From Bacteroidales bacterium (lineage in GTDB: Bacteria; Bacteroidota; Bacteroidia; Bacteroidales; UBA932), in contig JAFYRK010000008.1 of assembly GCA_017559545.1 (NCBI GenBank), positions 1 through 36,681 of the forward strand: a stretch of DNA of 36,681 nucleotides, given 5' to 3'. Numbering within the stretch: position 1 is the first letter of the stretch; each line of letters starts with the position of its first letter. A program made the translations under genes and the position numbers. Positions 1 through 8,126 of the stretch are shown one piece after another. Below the pieces are notes generated by a model, which saw only the letters and a program-made list of their open reading frames with translations, had not been told where the DNA came from and did not search any database.

Positions 1-384
1 GACAAGATCCTCCAGGCAGGCGGATATGTATCAGTAAGAACAGGTGGCGTTCCAGATGGAAACGTTATTCCTATTCCTTACGAGAAGGCTGAGGAGTCTA
101 TGGACGGTGCAGCTTGTATTGGTTGCGGTGCTTGTGCTGCAACATGTAAGAACGGTTCTGCAATGCTTTTCGTTGCAGCTCGCGTAAGTTCACTTGCTCT
201 CCTTCCACAGGGTAAGGTAGAGGGTGCTAAGCGTGCTAAGGCGATGGTTGCAAAGATGGATGAGCTCGGATTCGGTGCTTGTACAAACACTCGCGCTTGC
301 GAGATGGAGTGTCCTAAGCACATCACAGTATCTCACATCGCTCGCCTGAACCGCGAATTCCTCTGCGCAAAACTTCAGGACTAA
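1..384 (+). CDS. sdhB: Fumarate reductase/succinate dehydrogenase iron-sulfur subunit, C-terminal part
   Basis: The reading frame is open from base 1 and ends with TAA at 382-384, so only the last 127 residues are present. Two cysteine clusters of the FrdB/SdhB C-terminal ferredoxin domain are visible: [13 protein letters not shown] (a 4Fe-4S type motif) and, further on, [15 protein letters not shown]. The subunit passes electrons between the flavoprotein subunit and the membrane anchor/quinone in anaerobic fumarate respiration or the TCA cycle, on the cytoplasmic face of the inner membrane. It lies last before a strong terminator, as expected for the final gene of a C-A-B type operon whose upstream genes lie outside the window. 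Fumarate reductase rather than succinate dehydrogenase is likely in an anaerobic Bacteroidales, but the sequence does not decide. Confidence 0.93.
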   Translation, partial: DKILQAGGYVSVRTGGVPDGNVIPIPYEKAEESMDGAACIGCGACAATCKNGSAMLFVAARVSSLALLPQGKVEGAKRAKAMVAKMDELGFGACTNTRACEMECPKHITVSHIARLNREFLCAKLQD

Positions 385-404
385 GTATTTGATACTTAAA
401 TAAT

Positions 405-433
405 TAGAAACCGACCCTTTGGGGTCGGTTTCT
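405..433 (+). terminator. Rho-independent terminator after the fumarate reductase operon
   Basis: A 10-bp perfect stem, AAACCGACCC (408-417) with GGGTCGGTTT (422-431), encloses a 4-nt loop 24 bases after the stop codon. The A-rich left flank and the T-rich end of the right arm fit an intrinsic terminator. Confidence 0.85.
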
Positions 434-524
434 TGCGTTCTATAGGGAGGCGTAGAGCTTTCCGACAACTACACTGCGGGTTTCAATGCTGGTTTTTCAA
501 GAACAAGCAACATACTTCCTCATT

Positions 525-665
525 GTCTCGGAAAAATACCCTTTTTTTTGGGATACGATGTATCAAAAGTGGGGTAATGCGTCTAAAATGACAATCGTCT
601 CGGAAAAATATCAGAGTTTTTCCGAGACGATTACTATGTAACAGGGCCCGCGACGAAGTCGTGGG
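525..665. repeat. Intergenic inverted repeat with a duplicated arm
   Basis: This noncoding stretch lies between two converging genes. It holds a perfect 16-bp inverted repeat, AATCGTCTCGGAAAAA (593-608) with TTTTTCCGAGACGATT (617-632), around an 8-nt loop. The 14-mer GTCTCGGAAAAATA of the left arm also occurs at 525-538, so the motif is present twice in direct orientation, 72 bp apart. A further short hairpin, CCCGCGAC/GTCGTGGG with one G-T pair, lies at 647-665. No convincing ORF is present. It may terminate hflX, but no good U-tract follows, or it may be a remnant of a small mobile or REP-like element. Confidence 0.6.
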
Positions 666-705
666 AGGGATTTAGTTTTTCCAACGTTATACCTTTCAGT
701 ATGTA

Positions 706-1896
706 TTACCACAAGAAATTGTCGAATGGATAGCGACCGGCGTGGATTTCCGCTACCATCTTGTAGAGGTCTCCGCGCAGCTTGTCGATACCGATCTTCT
801 CGCGTGCTGAGATGAAGATACAAGGTGTATTCTCCTTAGCGATCCAGCTCTTCTTGAACTCATCAAGAGTATAGTTTTCCTGTCTCTTAGGCTCAAGAGA
901 GAACTCATCGTACTCCTCGTATCTATAAGCATCTATCTTATTGAATACTACGAAGATAGGCTTATCAATAGCTTTGATATCCTTAAGAGTTTCCTCTACC
1001 ACGCGGATATGATCCTCAAAATTAGGATGCGATATATCCACCACGTGCATCAGGATGTCAGCCTCACGCACCTCATCCAATGTACTCTTGAATGCCTCCA
1101 CCAACTGATGTGGTAACTTACGGATGAATCCTACTGTATCACTAAGTAAGAACGGAACATTCTCAATAACTACCTTTCTTACTGTCGTATCAAGTGTAGC
1201 AAACAATTTATTCTCTGCGAAAACGTCGCTTTTAGCCAGTAAATTCATCAAGGTACTCTTACCTACGTTTGTATATCCAACGAGGGAAATACGCACTAAA
1301 GAACCCCTGTTTCCGCGCTGTGACGCCATCTGTCTATCGACCTTCTTCAACTGTTCCTTGAGTTTTGAAATCTTGTCCTGGATGATACGGCGGTCAGTTT
1401 CAATCTGTGTCTCACCCGGACCACGCATACCGATACCTCCTTTCTGTCTCTCAAGGTGTGTCCACATCCTTGTAAGTCGTGGGAGAAGATATTGATACTG
1501 AGCAAGTTCCACCTGCATCTTAGCATACGCAGTCTTTGCTCTCTGCGCGAAGATATCAAGGATAAGATTTGTTCTGTCAAGGATTCTGATATTTAGTTCA
1601 CGCTCGATGTTTCTGAGCTGGGTAGGGGATAGTTCATCATCAAAGATCACCACCTCAATCTCATTCTCCTCGCAATATTCTCTTATTTCCTGAAGTTTTC
1701 CGCTTCGGATGTATGTTCTTGAGTCTGGTCTATCAACCTTTTGGATAAATTTCTTCACACCGACTGCTCCTGCTGTCTCAGCAAGAAATTCTAGTTCATC
1801 AAGGTATTCCATAATCTGACGCTCATCGTCATTCTGCTTTATAACGCCGACGAATACCGCTTTTTCCTGGTGCTGTGCTTCTGTAATTTTTGCCAT
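706..1896 (-). CDS. hflX: GTPase HflX
   Basis: This encodes a ribosome-associated GTPase of the Obg-HflX superfamily, which splits or rescues stalled 70S ribosomes under stress. The start at MAKITEAQ (1896) gives 396 residues. A start 14 codons upstream is possible but would fall in the leader and its promoter-like box. The N-terminal HflX domain contains the family sequence RGPGETQIETDRR, which follows a coiled segment. The G domain shows G1 GYTNVGKST, G3 DTVGFIRKLP, and G4 NKID, followed by a short C-terminal tail. The length and motif order are normal. It stands alone on the minus strand downstream of the tonB terminator, and its own -7-like box lies at 1936-1943. Confidence 0.96.
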   Translation of the reverse strand: MAKITEAQHQEKAVFVGVIKQNDDERQIMEYLDELEFLAETAGAVGVKKFIQKVDRPDSRTYIRSGKLQEIREYCEENEIEVVIFDDELSPTQLRNIERELNIRILDRTNLILDIFAQRAKTAYAKMQVELAQYQYLLPRLTRMWTHLERQKGGIGMRGPGETQIETDRRIIQDKISKLKEQLKKVDRQMASQRGNRGSLVRISLVGYTNVGKSTLMNLLAKSDVFAENKLFATLDTTVRKVVIENVPFLLSDTVGFIRKLPHQLVEAFKSTLDEVREADILMHVVDISHPNFEDHIRVVEETLKDIKAIDKPIFVVFNKIDAYRYEEYDEFSLEPKRQENYTLDEFKKSWIAKENTPCIFISAREKIGIDKLRGDLYKMVAEIHAGRYPFDNFLW

Positions 1897-1935
1897 AAAT
1901 ATATAATATAATTTCGTCCCTAGCTCGGGACGAGT

Positions 1936-1943
1936 CAAAAATA
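1936..1943 (-). promoter_or_regulatory. Candidate -7 element for hflX
   Basis: The minus strand reads TATTTTTG, a match to the Bacteroidota -7 consensus TAnnTTTG, about 40 nt before the hflX start. No TTG is present at the usual 19-21 nt upstream distance. It overlaps the foot of the tonB terminator, so its use is uncertain. Confidence 0.35.
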
Positions 1944-1974
1944 AGTCCGGTCAAATATATTGATCGGACTTATT
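1937..1974 (-). terminator. Rho-independent terminator of tonB
   Basis: A 15-bp stem (1940-1954 with 1960-1974, one G-T pair) with a 5-nt AT loop is followed on the minus strand by a run of T. It lies about 20 bases after the tonB stop codon and separates tonB from hflX. Confidence 0.85.
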
Positions 1975-1995
1975 ATATATTTGAAAATCAAATAA

Positions 1996-2688
1996 TTATC
2001 TAAGCTGGAAGATAACAGGGAAGGTGTAGGTTACAGGAACCGCACGGTCTCTCTGCTTTCCTGGCTTCCACTTTGGAGACATCGATACTACGCGAACAGC
2101 CTCCTTGTCAAGAGAAGGGTCAACACCACGAAGAACCTTAACCTTTGTTACAGAACCGTCCTTCTCTACTGTAAACTGAAGAGTTACACGACCCTGTACA
2201 CCGTTCTCCTTTGCAATCTCTGGATAAACAAGTCTTGAGTTCACCCACTTTGAGAATTGGTTTGCATCGCCACCCTGAAACGATGGCTTCTCCTCTACGA
2301 GCTGGAAAGGAATAGCTTCCTCTTCTACAACTTCTTCCTCTACTACCTCTACATAGTCCATGATCTCAACTCCGAGGCTTGCATCATCCTCAAGATTCAT
2401 GAACATATCATCTTCAATTTCAATTTCATCGTCAACGATGTCGATCTGGTCTGAAAGTACAGGAATCTTCGGAGCCTCTGGTGGTGGTGGAGGTGTCTCC
2501 ATCTGAGTTGAGATAATCTCTTCTTCAATCAAGATCTCAGTTGTATCCTCAAGAAGACTGGTTTCTGTCTCAGTACTAGTCCACTCGAATGCGAACAAAG
2601 TGATTGCAAGAGAAATTATAAGTCCGATTTCAACAAACAGCAGCTTTTTGTTCTCCAAGCTGGCTTTTTCTGACTTTTTGATTTCCAT
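1996..2688 (-). CDS. tonB: Energy transducer TonB
   Basis: This inner-membrane protein of 230 residues couples the ExbBD proton motor to TonB-dependent outer-membrane receptors. After a short basic N-terminus, one membrane anchor (about residues 17-35) is followed by an acidic periplasmic linker with a PPPPPEAP stretch. The C-terminal TonB domain (about 150-230) shows YPEIAKENGVQGRV, FTVEKDGSV and PVTYTFPVIFQL, the usual signature of Bacteroidota TonB. The linker is strongly Glu/Asp-rich rather than Pro/Lys-rich, which is common in this phylum. It is monocistronic, with its own promoter upstream and a terminator downstream. ExbB/ExbD are not in the window. Confidence 0.95.
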   Translation of the reverse strand: MEIKKSEKASLENKKLLFVEIGLIISLAITLFAFEWTSTETETSLLEDTTEILIEEEIISTQMETPPPPPEAPKIPVLSDQIDIVDDEIEIEDDMFMNLEDDASLGVEIMDYVEVVEEEVVEEEAIPFQLVEEKPSFQGGDANQFSKWVNSRLVYPEIAKENGVQGRVTLQFTVEKDGSVTKVKVLRGVDPSLDKEAVRVVSMSPKWKPGKQRDRAVPVTYTFPVIFQLR

Positions 2689-2724
2689 ATATTGTTAGTG
2701 TTTTTATATTCCCATTTTGCCCGG

Positions 2725-2755
2725 TAAAGTTAGAAATTATATTTTTTATTTCAAA
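2725..2755 (-). promoter_or_regulatory. Candidate promoter of tonB
   Basis: The minus strand carries TTTG (2755-2752), a 19-nt spacer and TAACTTTA (2732-2725). This matches the Bacteroidota TTTG-N19-TAnnTTTG pattern except for the final base. It lies 37 bases upstream of the tonB start. Confidence 0.55.
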
Positions 2756-2771
2756 CTTTTTATACATTTTG

Positions 2772-2779
2772 TAGTTTTG
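2772..2779 (+). promoter_or_regulatory. Candidate -7 element for ybeY-mnmG
   Basis: TAGTTTTG matches TAnnTTTG, and its last base is 16 nt before the ybeY ATG, which implies a very short leader. No exact TTG is seen at the -33 position. It is arranged divergently from the tonB promoter. Confidence 0.45.
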
Positions 2780-2795
2780 CATAAAATTTCATCAA

Positions 2796-3215
2796 ATGAT
2801 ATCATATTACTTCGAAGACACTGATTTTATTTTCAAAGGTAAGACCTTGAATAACCGTTGGATACGTCTTGTAGCAGAGAGTGAAATCCGCCGTATAGGT
2901 GATATATCCATCATATTCTGTTCCGATAATTATATATTGGATGTAAATCAAAAGTATCTTCAGCATGATTATTTTACAGATATCATCACTTTTGATTACT
3001 GTGAAGGAGATAGACTTTCAGGTGATCTCTTCATCAGTGTAGATACTGTAAGAGAAAACGCTATCGAATATGGAACTGAGTTCAAGGATGAGTTGAACAG
3101 AGTTATAGTTCATGGTATCCTTCATCTTATAGGTTATGATGATCATGAGGAAGATGATATCAAGATGATGAGAAGTAAGGAGAATTATTATCTTTCATTA
3201 AGAGAACTTGTCTGA
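2796..3215 (+). CDS. ybeY: Endoribonuclease YbeY (rRNA maturation factor)
   Basis: This encodes a zinc-dependent RNase involved in 16S rRNA 3' end maturation and ribosome quality control. Its 139 residues are typical for the family. The zinc signature H-x3-H-x5-H is clear in [13 protein letters not shown] near residues 108-120, and a preceding DIITFDY strand also matches the family. The stop codon overlaps the mnmG start by 8 bases (3208-3215), so the two are translationally coupled in one operon. The pairing of rRNA and tRNA maturation genes is functionally sensible. Confidence 0.95.
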   Translation: MISYYFEDTDFIFKGKTLNNRWIRLVAESEIRRIGDISIIFCSDNYILDVNQKYLQHDYFTDIITFDYCEGDRLSGDLFISVDTVRENAIEYGTEFKDELNRVIVHGILHLIGYDDHEEDDIKMMRSKENYYLSLRELV

Positions 3216-5322
3216 TATGCAGAGGAATTATGATATAATTGTAGTAGGTGGAGGTCATGCCGGCTGCGAAGCTGCTATGGCCGCATCGAGGATGGGATCA
3301 TCAGTTCTTTTGATAACGATGGATATGAACAAGTTCGGACAGATGTCCTGCAATCCAGCAATCGGTGGAATTGCCAAGGGACAGATTGTCCGAGAGATTG
3401 ATGCACTTGGTGGTTATACAGGAATAGTCACTGATGCCTCAACTCTTCAGTTTCGTATGCTCAACAGGTCAAAAGGTCCTGCAATGTGGAGTCCTCGCGC
3501 TCAATGCGATAAAATCCAATTTTCTTTATATTGGCGAAAAATCCTCGAAAGTGCCTGTAAATTAGATATTTACCAAGATACTGTCGTGAATTTCCTCTTT
3601 GAGAATTCAAAAATTGCGGGCGTCCGTACAACTACAGGGGCAATTTTTAATTCTCAGGCGGTTATCTTGACAGCTGGAACCTTCCTTGACGGCAAGATGT
3701 TCATAGGACGTAATATGTTTGAGGGAGGAAGGATAGGTGAATTACCGTCTCATGGTCTGACTCAACAGTTGGTTGAAATGGGAGTTGCTACAGCTCGTAT
3801 GAAGACAGGTACTCCTCCGAGAATTGACATTTCATCTGTTGATACTTCAACATTGACTCATCAGTTCGGTGATGACCATCCTGATAAGTTTTCATATCTT
3901 CCGTTTCTTTCAACTGCTCAGAACGGAACTCCGCAGATGCCTTGCTTTGTTGTTCATACAAATGAAAGTGTTCATGATACCTTGAGAAGCGGTTTTGCCG
4001 ATTCTCCACTTTTCTCTGGATTGATCACAGGTATAGGACCAAGGTATTGTCCAAGTATAGAGGATAAGCTCAGAACCTTTGCTGATAAAACAGAACATCA
4101 ACTTTTTCTAGAACCAGAGGGTAGAGGAACGAATGAATATTATCTCCAGGGATTTTCTTCATCTCTTCCGCTTGAAGTACAGATGGAGGCACTTCATCAA
4201 ATCAAAGGTCTGGAGAATGCTAAGGTTTACCGTCCGGCATATGCGGTTGAATATGATTATTTTGACCCTACTCAGCTTAAGGCAACTCTCGAATTGAAGA
4301 ATATAGAAAATCTATTCTTTGCAGGTCAGATTAATGGTACTACTGGTTACGAAGAAGCTGCTGCTCAAGGACTTATGGCCGGAATGAATGCTCATTTGAA
4401 GGTTACGGGTCAAGATCCGTTCATATTAAAGAGAGATCAGGCGTATATAGGTGTCTTAATTGATGATCTTATTACAAAGGGTGTAGATGAGCCGTATCGT
4501 ATGTTTACGTCCAGGGCAGAGTACCGTATCCTTTTAAGACAGGATAATGCAGATTTACGTCTTACTCCTTTATCATATAAATATGGCCTTGCAGATCCTT
4601 ACAGGTATGATTATACTATGCGTAAGTATGATTCCGTTGAACGCTTCAATCAGTTTTTTGCAGATGCTGCTGTCAAGCCGGAACATGTAAATGACTATTT
4701 AGCTAGTGTAGATTCTGCAGAAATTAATTCTCGTAAACGTATTTCAGAATTGATTTCACGACCTCAGACAGATATACATTTTTTATTTAATTTAGTTCCA
4801 CGTGGAACATTTAGTAAATTTAAAATTAATCCTGATGAGGAATTTGCATCACCCCTGAAAGGATTATTGACAGCAGGGTCTACATACTCTGATATTATTC
4901 AGTATAATAAATATCAGGATCTCGGAGAGTATTTTGACTCGGATTATCCAAGTGATTTATCATATAAGGATGCAGCTTATGTCCTGCAGTATAATTCAGA
5001 ATATCCTGTATCGAAGCTTGATCAGGGTAATTTGGATAAGGTAGTTGAAGATAATTATAAGAAGGAAATACTTGATTCTTCCGAGATATCAATCAAGTAT
5101 AAAGGATATATTCAGCGTGAACAGCAGATGGCTGACAAGATTATGCGCTTGGAGAATCTTATAATTCCTGATAATTTTGATTTTGATAGGGTAGAGAGCC
5201 TTTCTATTGAGTGTCGTCAGAAACTGAAAAAGTATGCACCGAAGACTATAGCCCAGGCTTCAAGGATTTCTGGAGTTTCACCAGCGGATATATCAGTTCT
5301 TCTGGTTTACTTTGGGAGATAG
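3208..5322 (+). CDS. mnmG: tRNA uridine-5-carboxymethylaminomethyl modification enzyme MnmG (GidA)
   Basis: This FAD enzyme acts with MnmE to install the cmnm5 modification at the wobble uridine of certain tRNAs. The N-terminal Rossmann motif [12 protein letters not shown] and the family block [22 protein letters not shown] are intact. The C-terminus shows [10 protein letters not shown] and a final [11 protein letters not shown]. At 704 residues it is longer than the usual ~620-630. The extra length lies at about residues 530-605, between the segment [12 protein letters not shown] and the conserved IKYKGY. That stretch is AT-rich and starts exactly where a perfect parS-like palindrome (4795-4808) encodes V-P-R-G-T. 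It may be a lineage-specific insertion; nothing suggests loss of function. Confidence 0.96.
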   Translation: MSDMQRNYDIIVVGGGHAGCEAAMAASRMGSSVLLITMDMNKFGQMSCNPAIGGIAKGQIVREIDALGGYTGIVTDASTLQFRMLNRSKGPAMWSPRAQCDKIQFSLYWRKILESACKLDIYQDTVVNFLFENSKIAGVRTTTGAIFNSQAVILTAGTFLDGKMFIGRNMFEGGRIGELPSHGLTQQLVEMGVATARMKTGTPPRIDISSVDTSTLTHQFGDDHPDKFSYLPFLSTAQNGTPQMPCFVVHTNESVHDTLRSGFADSPLFSGLITGIGPRYCPSIEDKLRTFADKTEHQLFLEPEGRGTNEYYLQGFSSSLPLEVQMEALHQIKGLENAKVYRPAYAVEYDYFDPTQLKATLELKNIENLFFAGQINGTTGYEEAAAQGLMAGMNAHLKVTGQDPFILKRDQAYIGVLIDDLITKGVDEPYRMFTSRAEYRILLRQDNADLRLTPLSYKYGLADPYRYDYTMRKYDSVERFNQFFADAAVKPEHVNDYLASVDSAEINSRKRISELISRPQTDIHFLFNLVPRGTFSKFKINPDEEFASPLKGLLTAGSTYSDIIQYNKYQDLGEYFDSDYPSDLSYKDAAYVLQYNSEYPVSKLDQGNLDKVVEDNYKKEILDSSEISIKYKGYIQREQQMADKIMRLENLIIPDNFDFDRVESLSIECRQKLKKYAPKTIAQASRISGVSPADISVLLVYFGR
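4795..4808. other. parS-like centromere site (inside mnmG)
   Basis: GTTCCACGTGGAAC is a perfect 14-bp palindrome matching the ParB/Spo0J parS core (GTTnCACGTGnAAC). With flanks it reads A-core-A, one base off the 16-mer TGTTCCACGTGGAACA found at 5350. It is not in a hairpin-terminator context here, which argues for protein binding. It sits in the unusual extra segment of mnmG. Confidence 0.7.
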
Positions 5323-5338
5323 TCAGGGATTAAGTTTT

Positions 5339-5376
5339 AAAAGAAAAAGTGTTCCACGTGGAACACTTTTTCTTTT
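5339..5376. terminator. 38-bp perfect palindrome: bidirectional terminator containing a parS-like site
   Basis: Bases 5339-5376 are perfectly self-complementary. The left arm begins with an A-rich tract (AAAAGAAAAAGTG) and the right arm ends with the matching T-rich tract (CACTTTTTCTTTT), so on either strand a hairpin is followed by a T-rich 3' side. It ends mnmG (stop 5322, plus) and lies against ruvA (stop codon 5376-5378, minus). The centre, 5350-5365, is TGTTCCACGTGGAACA, a full 16-bp parS-type palindrome. The two functions are not exclusive. Confidence 0.8.
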
Positions 5377-5963
5377 TACATTCGTTTGAGAGCAAGCTTG
5401 ATGATTTCCTCCAAGGTTGCTGTAGGTTTTTCTTTGAGTACAGCGCTGACAGCCTTTGTTACATTGGCTTTTGTGAATCCTAACATGACGAGTGCTGTAG
5501 TTGCTTCGTCGACTGCAGGATTTGAAGCAGGTGTAAACAGGGTAGTCTTGTCAGTTCCTCCTCCATTGGAAACTTTGTCTTTAAGCTCCAGAATCAGTCT
5601 CTGAGCACTCTTGAGACCGATTCCTTTGATGCTCTTGATCTTGTTTATGTCTTCAGCGAGAATCGCGTTTCTGATCTCATCTGAAGTGAGTGATGAAAGC
5701 ATCATACGGGCTGTAGATGCGCCTATTCCAGATACACCGATCAGAAGTCTGAACAGTTCCCTTTCATCTTTTGTTGCGAATCCGTAGTACAGTTCTTCAT
5801 CTTCTCTAAGGTAATGATGGATGTAAACTTTAGTCTCTTTCGTTCCGTTCAGTACCTCGTAAGTCTGTAGCGAAATCAGGATCTTGTATCCTATTCCATT
5901 GTTTTCTACAGTTGTTTCTGTGGCAGTAAGTTCTTCTATTGTGCCTTTGATGTAGTCTATCAT
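5376..5963 (-). CDS. ruvA: Holliday junction branch migration protein RuvA
   Basis: RuvA binds four-way DNA junctions and loads RuvB helicase during recombinational repair. The 195 residues have the normal order: an N-terminal OB fold starting MIDYIKGTIEEL, then tandem helix-hairpin-helix motifs (LLIGVSGIGASTARMML and INKIKSIKGIGLKSAQRLI), then a flexible linker and domain III ending in TLEEIIKLALKRM. The stop codon begins on the last base of the terminator palindrome. It is a single gene, with a -7-like box at 5988-5995 in the divergent region shared with sufS. Confidence 0.96.
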   Translation of the reverse strand: MIDYIKGTIEELTATETTVENNGIGYKILISLQTYEVLNGTKETKVYIHHYLREDEELYYGFATKDERELFRLLIGVSGIGASTARMMLSSLTSDEIRNAILAEDINKIKSIKGIGLKSAQRLILELKDKVSNGGGTDKTTLFTPASNPAVDEATTALVMLGFTKANVTKAVSAVLKEKPTATLEEIIKLALKRM

Positions 5964-5987
5964 ATTTGCGTATGGTTATTGTCTATG

Positions 5988-5995
5988 CAAAATTA
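5988..5995 (-). promoter_or_regulatory. Candidate -7 element for ruvA
   Basis: The minus strand reads TAATTTTG, an exact TAnnTTTG match 24 bases upstream of the ruvA ATG. No clear TTG is present at -33. Confidence 0.45.
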
Positions 5996-6029
5996 TGATA
6001 AAATCCTGTAAAAGACGGATAGTTTTTGT

Positions 6030-6037
6030 TAAATTTG
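6030..6037 (+). promoter_or_regulatory. Candidate -7 element for the suf-folK-glyS operon
   Basis: TAAATTTG matches TAnnTTTG and ends 9 bases before the sufS ATG at 6047, implying a short leader. The -33 element is not recognisable. Confidence 0.45.
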
Positions 6038-6046
6038 CAAGTTATT

Positions 6047-7273
6047 ATGAATGTACGCGAAATACGATCAATGTTCCCAGCGCTTTCCAGAAAAGTGTAT
6101 GGCAAGGATCTCGTGTATCTAGATAACGCTGCTACCAGCCAGAGGGTACAGACTGTGCTCGACGAGTGGAATCGCATAAGTGTGGAATCAAATGCCAATA
6201 TCCATAGGGCAGTGCATTGTCTTGCAGATGAGGCAACCCAGGCATATGAGGCAGCAAGGGATGCGGTGAAAGATTTTCTTAATGCCTCAGGCAGGGAGGA
6301 AATCGTATTCACAAGTGGTACTACTGCAGCCATAAACCTTGTTGCATTCTGTTATGGTGAGGCGTTTGTGAAGGAGGGAGATGAGGTCGTGGTTACTGAA
6401 GCTGAGCATCATTCCAACATCGTTCCATGGCAGATTATGTGCAGGAGGAAGGGTGCTGTTCTGAAGGTTTTACCAGTAGATGATCTTGGTCATCTTAAGG
6501 TTGATATGCTTGATGAAATCCTTACTGAGAAGACAAGGATAATGGCAGTAACTCAAATTTCGAATGTGCTAGGAATCATAAATCCTGTTAAAGATATAAT
6601 CGACAAGTGTCATTCTAAAGGAATACCGGTACTTATCGATGGCGCACAGGGAGCAGTCCACTGCAAGGTTGATGTTCAGGATATGGATTGTGATTTCTAT
6701 GTTTTCTCTGGACATAAACTCTACGCAGCTACAGGTACAGGAGTGCTTTATGGAAAGAGGAAGTGGCTTGATGCCATGCCTCCTTATATGGGTGGCGGAG
6801 AGATGGTAGGAACGGTAACATTCGCAGAGACTACCTACGCTCCACTTCCTATGAAGTTTGAGGCAGGTACGCAGAATTTTGCTTCTGCTGCGACGTTAAA
6901 GCAGGCATTATATTTTGTTAACTTATTGAATGATAATGAGTTAGTAAAATATAATGATAAGATTAGAGATTACCTGTTGGATTATTTCCTTAATGATGAG
7001 AGAATTAAACTCTTTGGTGTTCCTCGTGGAACATCGGATGAGAAGATACCTCTTTTCTCTTTTGTGGTTAAAGGTGTCCATCATGAGGATCTTGCACTTA
7101 TTCTGGATAAGATGGGTATTGCTGTAAGATCGGGACAGATGTGTGCAGAGCCTGTTATGGACAGATTTGGTGTGACAGGAATGTTGAGGGTATCTGTGGC
7201 TCCATATAATACGATTGAAGAGGCAGAGTATTTTGTGAAATGCCTTAATAGGGCAATTGACATGTTGATGTGA
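6047..7273 (+). CDS. sufS: Cysteine desulfurase SufS
   Basis: This PLP enzyme releases sulfur from cysteine as a persulfide for Fe-S cluster assembly. The start MNVREIRSMFP (6047) is chosen over an upstream in-frame Met because family members begin here and the -7-like box lies in between; it gives 408 residues. Visible motifs are YLDNAATSQR, the TEAEHHSNIVPW block, the PLP lysine in FSGHKLYAATGTGVLYG, and the active-site cysteine loop RSGQMCAEP. It is first in a tight operon with sufE (1-base gap), a SufT-like gene, folK and glyS. A parS-like 16-mer with one mismatch overlaps codons at 7018-7033. SufBCD are not in the window. Confidence 0.96.
   Translation: MNVREIRSMFPALSRKVYGKDLVYLDNAATSQRVQTVLDEWNRISVESNANIHRAVHCLADEATQAYEAARDAVKDFLNASGREEIVFTSGTTAAINLVAFCYGEAFVKEGDEVVVTEAEHHSNIVPWQIMCRRKGAVLKVLPVDDLGHLKVDMLDEILTEKTRIMAVTQISNVLGIINPVKDIIDKCHSKGIPVLIDGAQGAVHCKVDVQDMDCDFYVFSGHKLYAATGTGVLYGKRKWLDAMPPYMGGGEMVGTVTFAETTYAPLPMKFEAGTQNFASAATLKQALYFVNLLNDNELVKYNDKIRDYLLDYFLNDERIKLFGVPRGTSDEKIPLFSFVVKGVHHEDLALILDKMGIAVRSGQMCAEPVMDRFGVTGMLRVSVAPYNTIEEAEYFVKCLNRAIDMLM
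7018..7033. other. Degenerate parS-like site (inside sufS)
   Basis: TGTTCCTCGTGGAACA differs by a single base from the 16-bp palindrome at 5350-5365. It encodes V-P-R-G-T, the same peptide as the mnmG site, so codon coincidence is possible. It is the third such site in 2.2 kb. Confidence 0.45.
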
Positions 7274-7274
7274 T

Positions 7275-7685
7275 ATGACATTGATTGAAGCAGAAAACGC
7301 CATTATCGAGGAGTTCTCGATGTATGAAGAGTGGCTTGATAAATATGAATATCTGATTGAACTCGGAAAATCGCTGAAGGATTATCCTGAGGATGCTAAG
7401 ACTGAGGAAAAACTTATAAAGGGGTGTCAGTCAAGAGTTTGGTTGGATTATAAGATGGAGAATGGAAAGATTGTCTTCAATGCTGACAGTGATGCTATCA
7501 TTACAAAGGGAATTATTTCTTTGTTGATAGGTCTTTATTCAGGTAGAAGTGCACAGGAAATTCTGTCATCGGATTTTTCTGTTGTTGAGAAGATAGGATT
7601 GAAGGAAAATCTCTCCCCAACCAGAGCTAATGGTCTGGTATCAATGATTGCAAAGATCAGAGAGATAGCGACATTGAATATGTAA
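7275..7685 (+). CDS. sufE: Sulfur acceptor protein SufE
   Basis: SufE takes the persulfide from SufS and stimulates its activity, delivering sulfur to the SufBCD scaffold. Its 136 residues match the family. The acceptor cysteine lies in the conserved KGCQSRVWL sequence near residue 51, after the typical N-terminal helix EEWLDKYEYLIELGKSL. The gene starts one base after the sufS stop, which indicates translational coupling. Confidence 0.95.
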   Translation: MTLIEAENAIIEEFSMYEEWLDKYEYLIELGKSLKDYPEDAKTEEKLIKGCQSRVWLDYKMENGKIVFNADSDAIITKGIISLLIGLYSGRSAQEILSSDFSVVEKIGLKENLSPTRANGLVSMIAKIREIATLNM

Positions 7686-7730
7686 AGTCTCCAGGCGAAC
7701 TCGAGATGACATGTGAAGAAATCTTAGGTT

Positions 7731-8105
7731 ATGGGACTGAAAGATTGGATAAAGAAGAAGGCTGCAGAGGTGGCCCAGGAGGATAAGGAAAGAAAGATGA
7801 AGCTTGAAAGAGATATAATCATGGCTCTCAGACAGGTTTATGACCCTGAGATTCCGGTAAATGTATATGATCTCGGACTTATTTACGAGGTTAAGGTCGA
7901 TGATGACCATAATGTATATATCCAGATGACGCTTACTGCGCCGAACTGCCCTATGGCGGATTATGTTGTGGAGCAGGTGAGAGTGGCAGTTGCCGATGTT
8001 CCAGGAGTTGTAAGTGCAAGGGTTGATCTTGTGTGGGAACCTGAGTGGGATAAGAGCAGGATGTCAGAGGAAGCTCTTGTTGAACTCGGTCTGGACGCTG
8101 ACTGA
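7731..8105 (+). CDS. sufT: SufT-like MIP18 (DUF59) family Fe-S assembly protein
   Basis: This is a 124-residue member of the MIP18/DUF59 family, whose members help Fe-S cluster maturation or transfer. The core reads LRQVYDPEIPVNVYDLGLIY, then the conserved cysteine in LTAPNCPMAD, then VPGVVSARVDLVWEPEWD. A basic, charged N-terminal helix precedes the domain. Position third in the sufS-sufE operon supports a SUF-pathway role. Related PaaD proteins act in phenylacetate catabolism, but nothing here supports that. Confidence 0.88.
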   Translation: MGLKDWIKKKAAEVAQEDKERKMKLERDIIMALRQVYDPEIPVNVYDLGLIYEVKVDDDHNVYIQMTLTAPNCPMADYVVEQVRVAVADVPGVVSARVDLVWEPEWDKSRMSEEALVELGLDAD

Positions 8106-8126
8106 AGTCCTGAAGGGGAGAGTGAA

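Noticed and set aside
1037-1051. CACGTG-containing site in hflX as another parS
   Set aside because: The flanks do not form the GTTnCACGTGnAAC palindrome; the same holds for CACGTG sequences near 19209 and 28589.
1916-1931. Small GTCCC/GGGAC hairpin in the hflX leader
   Set aside because: The stem is only five pairs, with nothing to suggest a riboswitch.
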